Numbered from the stretch's first letter, positions 1-8,711 are shown. The stretch is DNA of 64,000 bases from Maribacter huludaoensis (GCF_029350945.1 NZ_JARKMS010000001.1:374375-438374), one strand, 5' to 3'. The notes: generated by a model not told the origin, from the letters alone. Made by a program: numbers and translations.

Positions 1-25
1 TAATGCACTCTGAAGCAAATAAGGC

Positions 26-430
26 ATGAAAAAGATCGAACATTTAGGTATTGCGGTAAAGAACATGGAAGATTCTAATGCCCTTTTTGAGAAATTACTG
101 GGTGTGGCACCCTATAAGCAAGAAGAAGTTGCATCGGAAGGTGTACTAACCTCCTTCTTTAAAAACGGACCTAACAAAATAGAGCTTTTATCTGCCACAG
201 AGCCTAATGGACCTATAGCCAAGTTTTTGGAGAAAAAAGGAGAAGGCATACACCACGTAGCTTTTGAAGTGGAAGATATCGTATCAGAAATGGAACGTTT
301 AAAAGTAGAAGGTTTTACTTTATTGAATGAAAAACCTAAGAAAGGGGCAGATAATAAGCTAGTTGCCTTTGTACACCCTAAGACTGCAAATGGGGTGTTG
401 GTAGAGTTATGTCAAGAAATTAAAGAGTAA
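26..430 (+). CDS. mce: methylmalonyl-CoA epimerase
   Basis: Cytoplasmic epimerase that interconverts (R)- and (S)-methylmalonyl-CoA in propionate metabolism. At 134 residues it has the length of a single VOC-fold epimerase with two paired beta-alpha-beta-beta-beta modules. Family metal ligands can be placed at H6 (in KIEHLGIAV), E53 (KIELLS), H76/H77 (GIHHVAFEV) and E127 (VLVELCQE). ATG start. The family call is confident; the assignment of the second ligand as Glu is by motif only. It is a lone gene here, followed by the tRNA promoter region. Confidence 0.9.
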   Translation: MKKIEHLGIAVKNMEDSNALFEKLLGVAPYKQEEVASEGVLTSFFKNGPNKIELLSATEPNGPIAKFLEKKGEGIHHVAFEVEDIVSEMERLKVEGFTLLNEKPKKGADNKLVAFVHPKTANGVLVELCQEIKE

Positions 431-441
431 GCTTTATTTTG

Positions 442-473
442 TTTGTGACAGTTAAAAATAAGTAGTAATATTG
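442..473 (+). promoter_or_regulatory. putative tRNA promoter (-33 TTTG / -7 TAATATTG)
   Basis: TTTG at 442-445, a 20-bp spacer, then TAATATTG at 466-473, one mismatch from the Bacteroidota -7 consensus TAnnTTTG. It lies about 90 bp before the tRNA. Inference from motif and spacing only. Confidence 0.45.
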
Positions 474-564
474 CATCCGCAATTCGAGGGTTTTGTAAAA
501 ACTGGTTTGAGCACCGGTTTAAATCGAAATACGATATTACAGAACAACATATAGAATTGTTACC

Positions 565-638
565 GGTCCTATAGCTCAGCTGGTTAGAGCACCTGACTCA
601 TAATCAGGTGGTCCCTGGTTCGAGTCCAGGTGGGACCA
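565..638 (+). tRNA. tRNA with CAU anticodon (elongator Met or lysidine Ile)
   Basis: A complete cloverleaf can be drawn: acceptor GGTCCTA pairs with TGGGACC, the D-arm contains AGCTCAGCTGGTTAGAGC, the anticodon stem CCTGA/TCAGG encloses the loop CTCATAA (anticodon CAT), and the T-arm is CCTGG-TTCGAGT-CCAGG. The discriminator base is A638 and CCA is not encoded. The CAU anticodon could be elongator Met or tRNA-Ile2, which is modified to lysidine; the sequence alone does not settle this for me. A partial copy of its 3' portion lies 397 bp downstream. Confidence 0.95.
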
Positions 639-644
639 CATATA

Positions 645-684
645 AAACTCCTTTAAAATCACTAGATTTAAAGGAGTTTTTTTA
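645..684 (+). terminator. rho-independent terminator of the tRNA
   Basis: A 13-bp stem AAACTCCTTTAAA (645-657) pairs with TTTAAAGGAGTTT (667-679) and is followed by a T-run. A related hairpin with the same AAACTCC/GGAGTTT base follows the tRNA remnant downstream. Confidence 0.85.
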
Positions 685-693
685 TTTACAACC

Positions 694-993
694 ATGTCTT
701 CACATACTTACATTCTATACAGCACAACACTTAACAAATTCTATATTGGTGCATGTCATGAAGATTTAGACCAACGTATTGAAAATCATAACGCAGGTGC
801 TTATGGTTCAAAAAGCTTTACCTCGAATACAAATGATTGGGTTTTATTCTTGAAGTTTGATTGTGATGATTATGCTCATGCTATACGGTTAGAGCGAAAA
901 ATCAAATCAATGAAGAGTAGCGTTTACATTCGGAACTTGAATACATATGCCGAGCTACGAGATAAGATGTTTAATGAAACCAGGAGCACCTGA
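694..993 (+). CDS. GIY-YIG (URI-type) endonuclease-like protein
   Basis: A 99-residue stand-alone GIY-YIG domain, the size of the small URI-type proteins common in Flavobacteriia. Visible motifs are YILYS near residue 6, FYIGA near residue 16, the arginine helix DQRIENHNAG near residue 26, and a conserved Glu in RLERKIKSMK. No DNA-binding domain is attached. It starts just after the tRNA terminator. Its last three codons and its TGA stop lie inside the tRNA-derived remnant, so the gene sits exactly between an intact tRNA and a displaced tRNA 3' copy. Known: GIY-YIG domains are nicking or homing-type nucleases. Inference: this is a small mobile unit using the tRNA as its target. Confidence 0.88.
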   Translation: MSSHTYILYSTTLNKFYIGACHEDLDQRIENHNAGAYGSKSFTSNTNDWVLFLKFDCDDYAHAIRLERKIKSMKSSVYIRNLNTYAELRDKMFNETRST

Positions 994-1049
994 CTCTCCC
1001 GATAGCTATCGGGACAGGTGGTCTTCAGTTAAGTAAGATGGGACCACAT
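984..1049 (+). pseudogene. degenerate copy of the tRNA 3' portion
   Basis: GAGCACCTGACTC (984-996), CAGGTGGTC (1015-1023) and TGGGACCACAT (1039-1049) exactly match segments of the upstream tRNA in the same order. The anticodon region ATAAT is replaced by the 18-bp perfect palindrome TCCCGATAGCTATCGGGA (997-1014), and the T-arm is scrambled. The 5' half is absent, so this cannot make a tRNA. Confidence 0.85.
997..1014. repeat. 18-bp perfect palindrome CCCGATAGCTATCGGG type
   Basis: TCCCGATAGCTATCGGGA equals its own reverse complement. From memory, palindromes of this core are dispersed in flavobacterial intergenic DNA; that statement is recall, not something shown here. It occupies the anticodon-loop position of the tRNA remnant. 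Confidence 0.8.
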
Positions 1050-1051
1050 TT

Positions 1052-1090
1052 AAAACTCCATTAGATCATTTAATCTAATGGAGTTTTTTT
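1052..1090 (+). terminator. terminator after the GIY-YIG gene and tRNA remnant
   Basis: AAACTCCATTAGA (1052-1064) pairs with TCTAATGGAGTTT (1074-1086), followed by a T-run. Its base matches the tRNA terminator, suggesting the duplicated segment includes the terminator. Confidence 0.8.
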
Positions 1091-1177
1091 ATATTGTAGA
1101 ACACACTACATGTAGTATTTATAGCATGGGTCCTGAATAAATTGATATTCATCAATGGGCATTTTAGCTATTTAATC

Positions 1178-1585
1178 TTAATTATCCGTATTAACATTGT
1201 CTTTCTTAAATCCTTCAACGCTCATAAAGAAAATGAGTCCTAGGGCATAGGCAACAACATCTAACATATCTGCCGTGTACCGCTCATTATAACTAGGAAG
1301 TACTACTTCAAAATAAATTATGAATAGGAAGGTCATTATAATTTGTAGCGGCAAAGGGAGTACTATGTGTTCGTCAGATTTTATATATCTTACGCTGCAG
1401 AGACCTATTTTGAGAACAATGGGCATACATAAAAAATCGTTCAGATAGTTGTTTATAAGTATTGGAATATCAGCATTATAGCGTTGTAGTAGGTATACTA
1501 AGAGTCCAGTAATTATAAATACGGGAAAATAATATTTCTTTACGATGGTTTTGAACATTTTAAGAAGGAAATCTAACAAAATCAT
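1178..1585 (-). CDS. small integral membrane protein, unknown function
   Basis: 135 residues with about four hydrophobic segments (near residues 18-35, 50-66, 79-97 and 106-123) separated by short polar loops, so it is an inner-membrane protein. A conserved-looking stretch is NDFLCMPIVLK. I do not recognise a functional family. It starts 8 bp after the stop of the upstream zinc-ribbon gene, so the two are probably co-transcribed leftwards. Confidence 0.65.
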   Translation of the reverse strand: MILLDFLLKMFKTIVKKYYFPVFIITGLLVYLLQRYNADIPILINNYLNDFLCMPIVLKIGLCSVRYIKSDEHIVLPLPLQIIMTFLFIIYFEVVLPSYNERYTADMLDVVAYALGLIFFMSVEGFKKDNVNTDN

Positions 1586-1593
1586 TTGTTAAG

Positions 1594-1905
1594 CTAAGCG
1601 GCAATATAGCCGAAGACTAAAGCTAAAAAAGAACCGATGGCGAGTACTACGATCCAAATAGAATAAAAAAAGCGAGAGATATAGCGAATAAAAACGTTTT
1701 CATGATCCTTCGCATTTTCAAAAAATAAGGTAATATCGTTTTTTTCTTTTACCTTTTCAGAAGCCAACTTTTCCTTGTTTTTTTTCTCACGTTCTAACCT
1801 TCTTTTAAGGTTGATATTTATAATATTTCCGCAGTTCTCACAATAATCGCGATTTAGGTTTACGGTCCCGCAATTTTGACAAATTCTATAGCTTTCATTG
1901 CTCAT
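1594..1905 (-). CDS. zinc-ribbon protein with C-terminal membrane segment
   Basis: 103 residues. The N-terminus carries two CxxC knuckles (CQNCG and CENCG) about 12 residues apart, a classic zinc ribbon. A charged Lys/Glu-rich linker (about residues 33-60) leads to a hydrophobic segment (FFYSIWIVVLAIGSFLALVF) near the C-terminus. Likely an inner-membrane-anchored protein with a cytoplasmic zinc ribbon. Function unknown. First gene of a probable two-gene leftward operon. Confidence 0.7.
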   Translation of the reverse strand: MSNESYRICQNCGTVNLNRDYCENCGNIININLKRRLEREKKNKEKLASEKVKEKNDITLFFENAKDHENVFIRYISRFFYSIWIVVLAIGSFLALVFGYIAA

Positions 1906-2212
1906 AGCACCATATTAGTTGTTGTCCTGAATTAATCCAAGGATAGTTTTCAATAAAAATAGGCAAACACCAATAATTAAGTTTGTCGTATTAATAAGAA
2001 TGGTGCGCTATATGACTACTATTTATTTTAAGTGTGATGTAATTCTAGCTAAAACTAATTCTATACGCTGAATAGTTTAATTATTTAGCAAGAGAAGTAG
2101 GTTTAAATTACCAACAATAAAAAATTAGCACGTTTTCCTATTTTACCCTTTTAAGAATTTATTTTTCCATATCCATTTGTTTAAATTACTATCCAATTCA
2201 AACTAACTCAAG
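1906..2212. other. divergent intergenic region, no gene seen
   Basis: 307 bp of AT-rich DNA between the leftward zinc-ribbon gene and the rightward M14 peptidase. It must hold both promoters. I see no convincing ORF, hairpin or repeat. Confidence 0.5.
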
Positions 2213-4828
2213 ATGATTTTAAAATTTAAACGCTACAAGTTCGTCTTAATGGCGCTCCTACTATCTTTTTCATGCATATGTAAAACCATAGCGCAAACCG
2301 TACCTTCACCAGAAGACGTTTTTGGTTTTAAAGTCGGTGCCGATTATAAATTGGCGGACTACAGCCAAATTGAAGACTACCTTTCTAAACTAGATGCTTC
2401 ATCTAATCGTGTCAAAAAAGTAGAAATTGGAACTACGGTACTAGGTAGAAAAATGTACATTCTGTTTATTTCTAGTGAGGAAAATCTAAAAGATTTAGAT
2501 AAATGGAAAGACATTAGTACAAAACTTGCCCGTGTTCAGGTTTCTGACGAAGAAGCCATGAAATTATCCGAGGAGGGAAAAGCTGTGGTTTGGATAGACG
2601 GTGGTATGCACTCTACAGAGTTGGCACACGGTCAAATGACCTCTGAGTTTGCATATACCTTGGCTACCTCAGAAACCACCGAGATTAAAAAAATTAGGGA
2701 TAATGTGATTACGATATTAATGCCGGTAATGAATCCTGATGGGTTGGATATTGTTGTAGACTGGTACAAGAAGAATTTGGGAACGGCTTATGAGACGTCA
2801 AGACCTCCAGTTTTATATCATTATTACATGGGGCATGATAATAACAGGGATTGGTTTATGAATACCATGCCAGAAACTTATAATGTAACGAAGATCTTGT
2901 ACAATGAATGGTATCCGCAGATAGTATATAACCACCATCAATCTTCACCATCTTGGACAAAAATATCATTACCACCATATGCAGATCCTGTTAACCCAAG
3001 AATACACCCGGCAATCACTGCCGGCGTAAGTGAAGTAGGCTCTGCAATGACCAAAAGATTTTCATTGGAGAATATGCCAGGTGCCATTGCCGATAATTTT
3101 TATACCATGTTCTGGAACGGTGGTGGGCGTACCGTGCCTTACTACCACAATATGATCGGTATTTTAACTGAAGTTGGTCATACGAGTCCGACGCCGCGAT
3201 TTTACGATCCTGAAAAACTACCGAAAACGGTAGCAGGTGGCACACCTACAGATGGTACCGATATTATGTACCCGGACCCTTGGAAAGGTGGCGAATCTCA
3301 CTTTCGCGATGCCGTAGACTATATGCTGACCGCAACTTGGGCAACTCTGGATTTAGCAGCTGATCGTAAGAGCAACTACTTGTACAATATCTATAAAATG
3401 GGAGCTTCTGCAATTGAAAAATCAAAAGAGGAAGGTCCGTTCGCATATGTTATAGCAAAGGAGCAGTGGGATGCTTTTGAGTCTGTAAACCTGATAAATG
3501 TATTGTTAAAAGGCGGAATTGAAATTGAAAAAGCGACTAAGAATTTTGAGATCAACGGAAAAAAATATGAGAAAGGCACCTATGTAATTTACACGGCACA
3601 AGCCTTTAGACCTTACCTAATGGATTTAATGGAAAAGCAGAATTACCCAACGCGTTTTCAATATCCAGGTGGTCCACCGGACACTCCTTATGATCTAGCC
3701 GGTTGGACATTGCCCATGCAAATGGGTATTGCAGTAGATAAAATTGCAGAACCTTTTAAGGTAAGTACAGAAAAAGTGATAGATGCTGCACCGTACTATG
3801 AAGGTAGCGTAAAAGGGAATGCTTCCTTTGGGTATCTATTAAGTGCCAATAGTAATGCATCTGTTGCTGTGACCAATAAAGTATTAAAAGCAGGTGGTAC
3901 GGCACGTAAAACCAAAGCCGCGTTTAAATCGGGTAAAACTGAGTATCCTGCTGGGTCATATATTGTTTCGGGTGGCAGTGCAGCTATAGATGACTTAGCG
4001 GCAGAATATGGTTTAGAAGTTGTTGGGTTATCTGCCGAGCCAAAAGTGGAAATGACCAAGGTACATACACCAAAAGTAGGATTGTACAAATCTTGGGTAT
4101 CCAATATGGATGAAGGGTGGACACGCTTTATCATGGACGAATATTCGTTCGAGACCGATACACTTCACGATACCGACATACAAACAAAAGATTTATCGCA
4201 GTATGATGTACTGATCATACCATCGCAACGCGCAAAATCAATTTTACATGGCAACTCACCATTAAAAATGCCAGAGAAGTTTACAGGTGGTATTGGTTTA
4301 GAAGGTTCGCTTGCCTTGAGCAACTACGTAAAAAATGGGGGTACTTTAATGGCTTTCGATGCTGCCAGTAATTATGTGATAGAGCAATTTGGTTTACCCT
4401 TAAAAGACGCTACGGAAGGTACAGATAGCAAAGAATTTTTTATACCGGGTTCATTGATTAAGACAGGTATAGATACCACGCATCCGTTGGCATTTGGTAT
4501 GCAAGATACCGTTGCTGTATCCTTTAATAAAAGTCGTGCCTTTGTTATTGATAAGCAAAGTAAAAAGGGCGAAGGTGGTACAGAAGATATAAAAGATGCA
4601 CCTGCTCCAGAAGTTGAGGTTATAGCCACCTATGCCGATAAAGACCTTTTAATGAGTGGCTGGGCAATGGGCGAGAAAAAGTACATTGCTAAAAAACCGG
4701 CTATGGTAAAAGCTATATACGGCAAAGGTGCTGTTGTGTTGTTTGCATTTAGGCCGCAATTTAGAGCACAACCAAGAGGAACGTACAAGCTTATCTTCAA
4801 TACTATTTTTGAAGGAGCCGCAGAATAG
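2213..4828 (+). CDS. secreted M14-family zinc carboxypeptidase-like protein
   Basis: 871 residues with an N-terminal signal peptide (hydrophobic VLMALLLSFS, probable cleavage after TIAQ near residue 28). The M14 zinc site is visible: H133 and E136 in GMHSTE, and the third ligand H241 or H242 in VYNHHQS. NPDG at 174-177 and HDNNRDW at 208-214 are typical of this Bacteroidota subgroup. The catalytic Glu is probably E320 in GILTEVGH. The C-terminal half (about 480-871) is a separate region often seen in these large peptidases. Expected role: periplasmic or exported peptide trimming. It stands alone and is followed by a strong terminator. Confidence 0.88.
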   Translation: MILKFKRYKFVLMALLLSFSCICKTIAQTVPSPEDVFGFKVGADYKLADYSQIEDYLSKLDASSNRVKKVEIGTTVLGRKMYILFISSEENLKDLDKWKDISTKLARVQVSDEEAMKLSEEGKAVVWIDGGMHSTELAHGQMTSEFAYTLATSETTEIKKIRDNVITILMPVMNPDGLDIVVDWYKKNLGTAYETSRPPVLYHYYMGHDNNRDWFMNTMPETYNVTKILYNEWYPQIVYNHHQSSPSWTKISLPPYADPVNPRIHPAITAGVSEVGSAMTKRFSLENMPGAIADNFYTMFWNGGGRTVPYYHNMIGILTEVGHTSPTPRFYDPEKLPKTVAGGTPTDGTDIMYPDPWKGGESHFRDAVDYMLTATWATLDLAADRKSNYLYNIYKMGASAIEKSKEEGPFAYVIAKEQWDAFESVNLINVLLKGGIEIEKATKNFEINGKKYEKGTYVIYTAQAFRPYLMDLMEKQNYPTRFQYPGGPPDTPYDLAGWTLPMQMGIAVDKIAEPFKVSTEKVIDAAPYYEGSVKGNASFGYLLSANSNASVAVTNKVLKAGGTARKTKAAFKSGKTEYPAGSYIVSGGSAAIDDLAAEYGLEVVGLSAEPKVEMTKVHTPKVGLYKSWVSNMDEGWTRFIMDEYSFETDTLHDTDIQTKDLSQYDVLIIPSQRAKSILHGNSPLKMPEKFTGGIGLEGSLALSNYVKNGGTLMAFDAASNYVIEQFGLPLKDATEGTDSKEFFIPGSLIKTGIDTTHPLAFGMQDTVAVSFNKSRAFVIDKQSKKGEGGTEDIKDAPAPEVEVIATYADKDLLMSGWAMGEKKYIAKKPAMVKAIYGKGAVVLFAFRPQFRAQPRGTYKLIFNTIFEGAAE

Positions 4829-5259
4829 TTGATTACTAAAAACGCTAGTCATATTCAGGCGCAGTTGAAAGTATTTAACGCAAGTTTCGATAATTATATA
4901 ATAAAAATGCCCATCTCAATTTGATGGGCATTTTTCTTTTAAATATATTTTTTAATAATTCAAGCAGCCTAAAAGGCTGCTTTCTTGGTTTTTAAGTGAT
5001 TTGTAAATAAACGAATCTCATCAAATTCAAAAACCGATTTTTGTATTTCCCAATAAAATGTTAAATTGAAGCAGCCCTTAATATTGGTAAACTAAAGTTC
5101 CCCCAGAATCTATTAGTGTTGCTCTTTATTATTGGGCTTTTTTTGTTCACGACCTTTTGGTAATGAACTCATATTTATAGTTATAAATACCCAGTTATGG
5201 GGATTTTATCCCCTTGTATTTAATTTCATATTTAGCCAAACCAAAAAAACTAAGAAGTT
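4829..5259. other. 431-bp intergenic region with two hairpins
   Basis: Holds the terminator at 4903-4938 and a second perfect hairpin AAGCAGCCT/AGGCTGCTT at 4962-4981. The rest is AT-rich with no supported gene; it should include the promoter of the 5260 gene. Confidence 0.6.
4903..4938 (+). terminator. rho-independent terminator
   Basis: AAAAATGCCCATC (4903-4915) pairs with GATGGGCATTTTT (4923-4935), ending in a T-rich tract. The A-rich 5' side would also let it work leftwards. Confidence 0.85.
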
Positions 5260-5877
5260 ATGAACTTGAATTTAACTACCACAATTAAATGTAACCCAGA
5301 TTTAAAAGATACATGGCAGATGGTTTATGCTAGTCAGTTGTACGGTACTTTTTTTGCGGTATATGCTAAAATAGTAGCGAACAAAGATGAAAAATGTATG
5401 AATTCCATTGACCTAAAGCTAATTAATTATAAGGGACCAATAAATTTGGGCATACATAAAGCAACATACAATGTAAAGCGAAAAAAGATTAGCATAATCG
5501 ATCATATGAATGGTAATTCCTTAACTATCAATGTTCTTTCTATAACATTATGGGTAAGGGCACTTACTGAACAAGATGGTTGCGAGAAGCCCATAACAAT
5601 TGAACAGTCAATAAATGACGATGAGACTTATCTTGAAATTAATAGAAAACTATTACCGCTTAGTGAGAATGGAAATTGTGTTGTAGATGGTGTATTCGAT
5701 TCTGAATTTTATTACAGGGATGGACTAAGTAAGCCTATTCCAAAAAAACTAGATGAGATTAGTGGTTTATCATCTTGGAAAAAATACAATAGTTTAGACA
5801 ATGAAGATGAGGGTAACGTTGAATTACTTGGTCCCGGTGGAATATGCCCTAGAGGATATGCTAAAATTATTTTTTAA
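5260..5877 (+). CDS. hypothetical protein
   Basis: 205 residues, not recognised. No signal peptide or membrane segment is evident at the N-terminus, and there are several cysteines (near residues 11, 46, 117, 139 and close to the C-terminus in GGICPRGYAK). The sequence looks globular with many beta-strand-like stretches. Its last 20 bp overlap the probable ATG of the downstream histidine kinase (5858), which suggests translational coupling and perhaps a role in the same sensing system. No function is assigned. Confidence 0.6.
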   Translation: MNLNLTTTIKCNPDLKDTWQMVYASQLYGTFFAVYAKIVANKDEKCMNSIDLKLINYKGPINLGIHKATYNVKRKKISIIDHMNGNSLTINVLSITLWVRALTEQDGCEKPITIEQSINDDETYLEINRKLLPLSENGNCVVDGVFDSEFYYRDGLSKPIPKKLDEISGLSSWKKYNSLDNEDEGNVELLGPGGICPRGYAKIIF

Positions 5878-7744
5878 TTTTTCTTGCGTATTATTTTTTA
5901 GTCTATTGATGACGACAAATTCGCTTGCTCAAAATTCAGAAGAAAATGAATATATAGAGAAGTATACCAATTCTTTGATGAATTTAAATTATCAAGATGC
6001 TTTAACCATTTCCAGTAAAATTTCAAATAACAAACTTAAGTTAGGTATGAAAAATCTAGCTACCATTTTATATAACAATGGTCAAGCTAATAAAACAAAA
6101 GTTACCTATTTTAATGATAGTACAATATCTGTAGATAGTAATTCATTGGTAAAAACCATGAATTTCTTAAGTAAAGGATATTATATACTTTATGAGAAAA
6201 CTGGAGAGGATTCTTTTCAATATTTTTTCAATGCCTATACTTTGGCAAAAAGTAAACACCATACAAATTTATATAAACTTTCTTTACTTGGCATTTTAGA
6301 ATATTATCAGTTCAAATATTCTCAAACTAATAATCAATTTGAAACCTATATTAATGAATTTGAAAAAAGTTGTGTAAGTAATTTAGACTATATATGGCTC
6401 TATTTATATAAAGTTTATTTCAATTTACAAAGTTTATCAAAAGATAGTTGGTCTTCAATTAGTGACATAAAACAATTAGAAGACCGCATGTCATCGGTAT
6501 CTGAAAACAGTAATTTAAGACCATTATTTTATTCGCTGAAGGCACTCAAATATGAATACACGGATAATAATCTAAAGGCTTTAAAATATCATCAGATGGC
6601 ATTAGATTTATCTAAAGAAAAACCCTTTCTAAAATATATTGCTTTTAGATCATTGATTAGAATGTCTATCATAGCACAAAAGGAAAATGATTTTGAGAAA
6701 GGTATAGTATTATTGGATACAGCTATTAAATATATAGATAAGTCTGATACACTAAGAAGTCTAATTTATATCAACAAATACAAATCCAAGCATAATTTAA
6801 AAATTAAAAACTTTGAAACTGCATACGCTCAGTTAGAAGAATCTATAGATTTAGAACATAAGCTTGAATATAAAACTAATATGCTAGAGAAGTCTGCTTT
6901 AGAAGTTAAATTAAGAACCGCAGAAAAAGAAAAACAAATATTAGAAGAAAAGCAAAAAGCTCAAACCAACAAGAACTGGCTCATGGTTGCCACAGTAGCA
7001 CTAATTCTTGGCGCTGGTATTGCCATTCTAGTTCAAAAGAACACCACCAAAAAACGCAAACTTGCAGAGCAAGAAACACTACTGAAACAAGAACGTGTAG
7101 ACAATCTATTAAAGCAGCAAGAATTAGTGAGTATAGATGCCATGATAGAGGGTCAAGAAAAAGAACGCCAGCGCGTTGCCAATGAGTTGCACGATGACTT
7201 GGGTAGCCTTATGGCAACCATAAAATTACACTTCAGTAACGTAAAGGGAAAAGGGAAAGATCCTGCTTTAGACCAGGCACAATCTTTATTGGAAGAAGCC
7301 TACCAAAAAGTTAGGGGAATAGCACATAGTAAAAACTCTGGAGTAATGAGTAGTCAGGGTTTATTGCCTGCAGTTAAGAAAATGGCACAGGTTATATCAG
7401 AAACCAACGCTCTAGAGGTAAGTGTAGATGATTTTGGTATGGGCGAGCGTATGGAAAACTCCCTAGAGCTCAGTCTTTTTAGAACCATTCAAGAACTGGT
7501 AGCAAATACTATTAAACATGCTGAGGCTACCAAACTAAATATTCAAATTTCGCAGTATGAGGACAATCTAAATATTATCATAGAAGATAATGGCAAGGGC
7601 TTTGATCGTTCTAAAATTGACAAAAACAAAACTGGAATGGGACTCACCAATATTGAAAAACGAATAGAACATTTAGAGGGTAACTTTACCATAGATAGTG
7701 TGCTAGGTAAAGGAACCTCAATTATAATAGATATTCCAGTATGA
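5858..7744 (+). CDS. TPR-containing sensor histidine kinase (HisKA_3 type)
   Basis: 628 residues from the ATG at 5858, chosen because it starts a good signal peptide (LKLFFNFSCVLFFSLLMTTN, cut near SLAQ); an in-frame ATG at 5801 would add 19 unlikely residues. Periplasmic TPR-like helices span about residues 30-345, followed by a coiled coil, one transmembrane segment (WLMVATVALILGAGIAILV), then the dimerisation/phosphoacceptor motif ERQRVANELHDDLG with H445, and a HATPase_c domain with an N-box (ELVANTIKHA) and DNGKGF / GMGLTNI motifs. The stop overlaps the ATG of the response regulator by 4 bp (ATGA), so the pair is co-translated. The signal is unknown. Confidence 0.9.
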   Translation: MLKLFFNFSCVLFFSLLMTTNSLAQNSEENEYIEKYTNSLMNLNYQDALTISSKISNNKLKLGMKNLATILYNNGQANKTKVTYFNDSTISVDSNSLVKTMNFLSKGYYILYEKTGEDSFQYFFNAYTLAKSKHHTNLYKLSLLGILEYYQFKYSQTNNQFETYINEFEKSCVSNLDYIWLYLYKVYFNLQSLSKDSWSSISDIKQLEDRMSSVSENSNLRPLFYSLKALKYEYTDNNLKALKYHQMALDLSKEKPFLKYIAFRSLIRMSIIAQKENDFEKGIVLLDTAIKYIDKSDTLRSLIYINKYKSKHNLKIKNFETAYAQLEESIDLEHKLEYKTNMLEKSALEVKLRTAEKEKQILEEKQKAQTNKNWLMVATVALILGAGIAILVQKNTTKKRKLAEQETLLKQERVDNLLKQQELVSIDAMIEGQEKERQRVANELHDDLGSLMATIKLHFSNVKGKGKDPALDQAQSLLEEAYQKVRGIAHSKNSGVMSSQGLLPAVKKMAQVISETNALEVSVDDFGMGERMENSLELSLFRTIQELVANTIKHAEATKLNIQISQYEDNLNIIIEDNGKGFDRSKIDKNKTGMGLTNIEKRIEHLEGNFTIDSVLGKGTSIIIDIPV

Positions 7745-8355
7745 TAAGCATAGTCATAGCCGAAGACCACCAAGCTTTAATAGATGGTATTGTTTCCTAT
7801 CTAAAGTATGAGGGAGATATTCAAATAATTGGTCAAGCAAATAATGGTGAAGAGCTATTACAGTTAGTACGGTTAAAACAGCCTAAAGTAGTTTTGTGCG
7901 ATATCAGAATGCCCAAAATAGATGGTATAGAAGCAACTAAACGTATTTTAAAAGAATTTCCAAATACCAAAATAGTTGCCTTTACCATGTTTGATCAAGA
8001 TGATGCCGTACAGCAAATGCTGGCCGCTGGTGTCCATGGTTATATTTTAAAGAATAGTAGCCTAGATGTGGTTTTAGAAGCTATACGTACCGTCTATGAC
8101 AACAAAACGTTCTACGATAAAAAAATTCATATCCCCAATGCGGATAAGAATAGCACTAAAAGTGTACTCAGTGCCCGTGAACGAGAGATTTTACAATTAA
8201 TTGGTAATGGGCATACCAGTCATCAAATTGCCGATGAACTCTTTATTGGTAAAAGCACGGTAGATACCCACCGTAAGAATATGATCAGAAAACTGGGTCT
8301 AAGTGGTGCGGGCGAGCTATTGCGTTATGCTGTGGAGAAGAAGTATGAGTTTTAG
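7741..8355 (+). CDS. LuxR/NarL-type response regulator
   Basis: 204 residues: a receiver domain with acidic pocket E8-D9, phosphoacceptor D54 in VVLCDIRMP, switch Thr in VAFTMFD and Lys in YILKNSS, then a C-terminal LuxR helix-turn-helix (LSAREREILQLIGNGHTSHQIA...KSTVDTH). It overlaps the kinase gene by 4 bp and is its cognate partner by context. Cytoplasmic transcription factor; targets unknown. The 139-bp repeat array begins about 40 bp after its stop. Confidence 0.92.
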   Translation: MISIVIAEDHQALIDGIVSYLKYEGDIQIIGQANNGEELLQLVRLKQPKVVLCDIRMPKIDGIEATKRILKEFPNTKIVAFTMFDQDDAVQQMLAAGVHGYILKNSSLDVVLEAIRTVYDNKTFYDKKIHIPNADKNSTKSVLSAREREILQLIGNGHTSHQIADELFIGKSTVDTHRKNMIRKLGLSGAGELLRYAVEKKYEF

Positions 8356-8394
8356 TTTTATTTTTTTATTTTCTTTAGGTTACACATATGGTCA

Positions 8395-8711
8395 GTTCGA
8401 GTAAAACCCTGAAAGAGGTTTTGTATCGAGAATACTTTGGTACATGAAATCTTCTCGATACATTTTCATTTCTGCTGTCGCGTAATGTAAACACTCGAAG
8501 CGACAGCGCGTTTATTTTTGAAAACAATTGTCCGTTCGAGTGAAACCCTGAAAGAGGTTTTATATCGAGAACACTTTGGAACATGAAAGCTTCTCGATAC
8601 ATTTTCATTTCTGCTGTCGCGTAATGTAAACACTCGAAGCGACAGCACGTTTATTTTTGAAAACAATTGTCCGTTCCAGTGAAACCCTGCAAGAGGTTAT
8701 ATATTTGGAAC
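8395..8711. repeat. 139-bp tandem repeat, 2 full copies plus a partial third
   Basis: Copies start with GTTC at 8395, 8534 and 8673, an exact 139-bp period. Copies 1 and 2 differ at only about six positions; the third decays after about 40 bp. Each unit contains nested inverted repeats: TATCGAGA/TCTCGATA (hairpin 1), CTGTCGC/GCGACAG (hairpin 2), and TTCGAGTG pairing with CACTCGAA across the unit. Open frames across this array on the minus strand are repeat artefacts. It may be a REP-like intergenic element or a structured RNA. Confidence 0.85.

Noticed and set aside
984-1049. Second tRNA gene
   Set aside because: The 5' half is missing, the anticodon loop is replaced by a palindrome and the T-arm is scrambled.
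5801-5857. Upstream ATG start for the TPR histidine kinase
   Set aside because: It would place 19 polar residues before a clean signal peptide and overlap the previous gene by 77 bp; ATG 5858 is better.
8375-8666. Open frames of about 66-77 codons on the minus strand across the 139-bp repeats
   Set aside because: They arise from the repeat itself (the same peptide recurs with the 139-bp period) and have no independent start signals or family similarity.
8395-8711. Repeat array considered as a CRISPR
   Set aside because: Units are 139 bp with no unique spacers, only two and a partial copy, and no cas genes are present.
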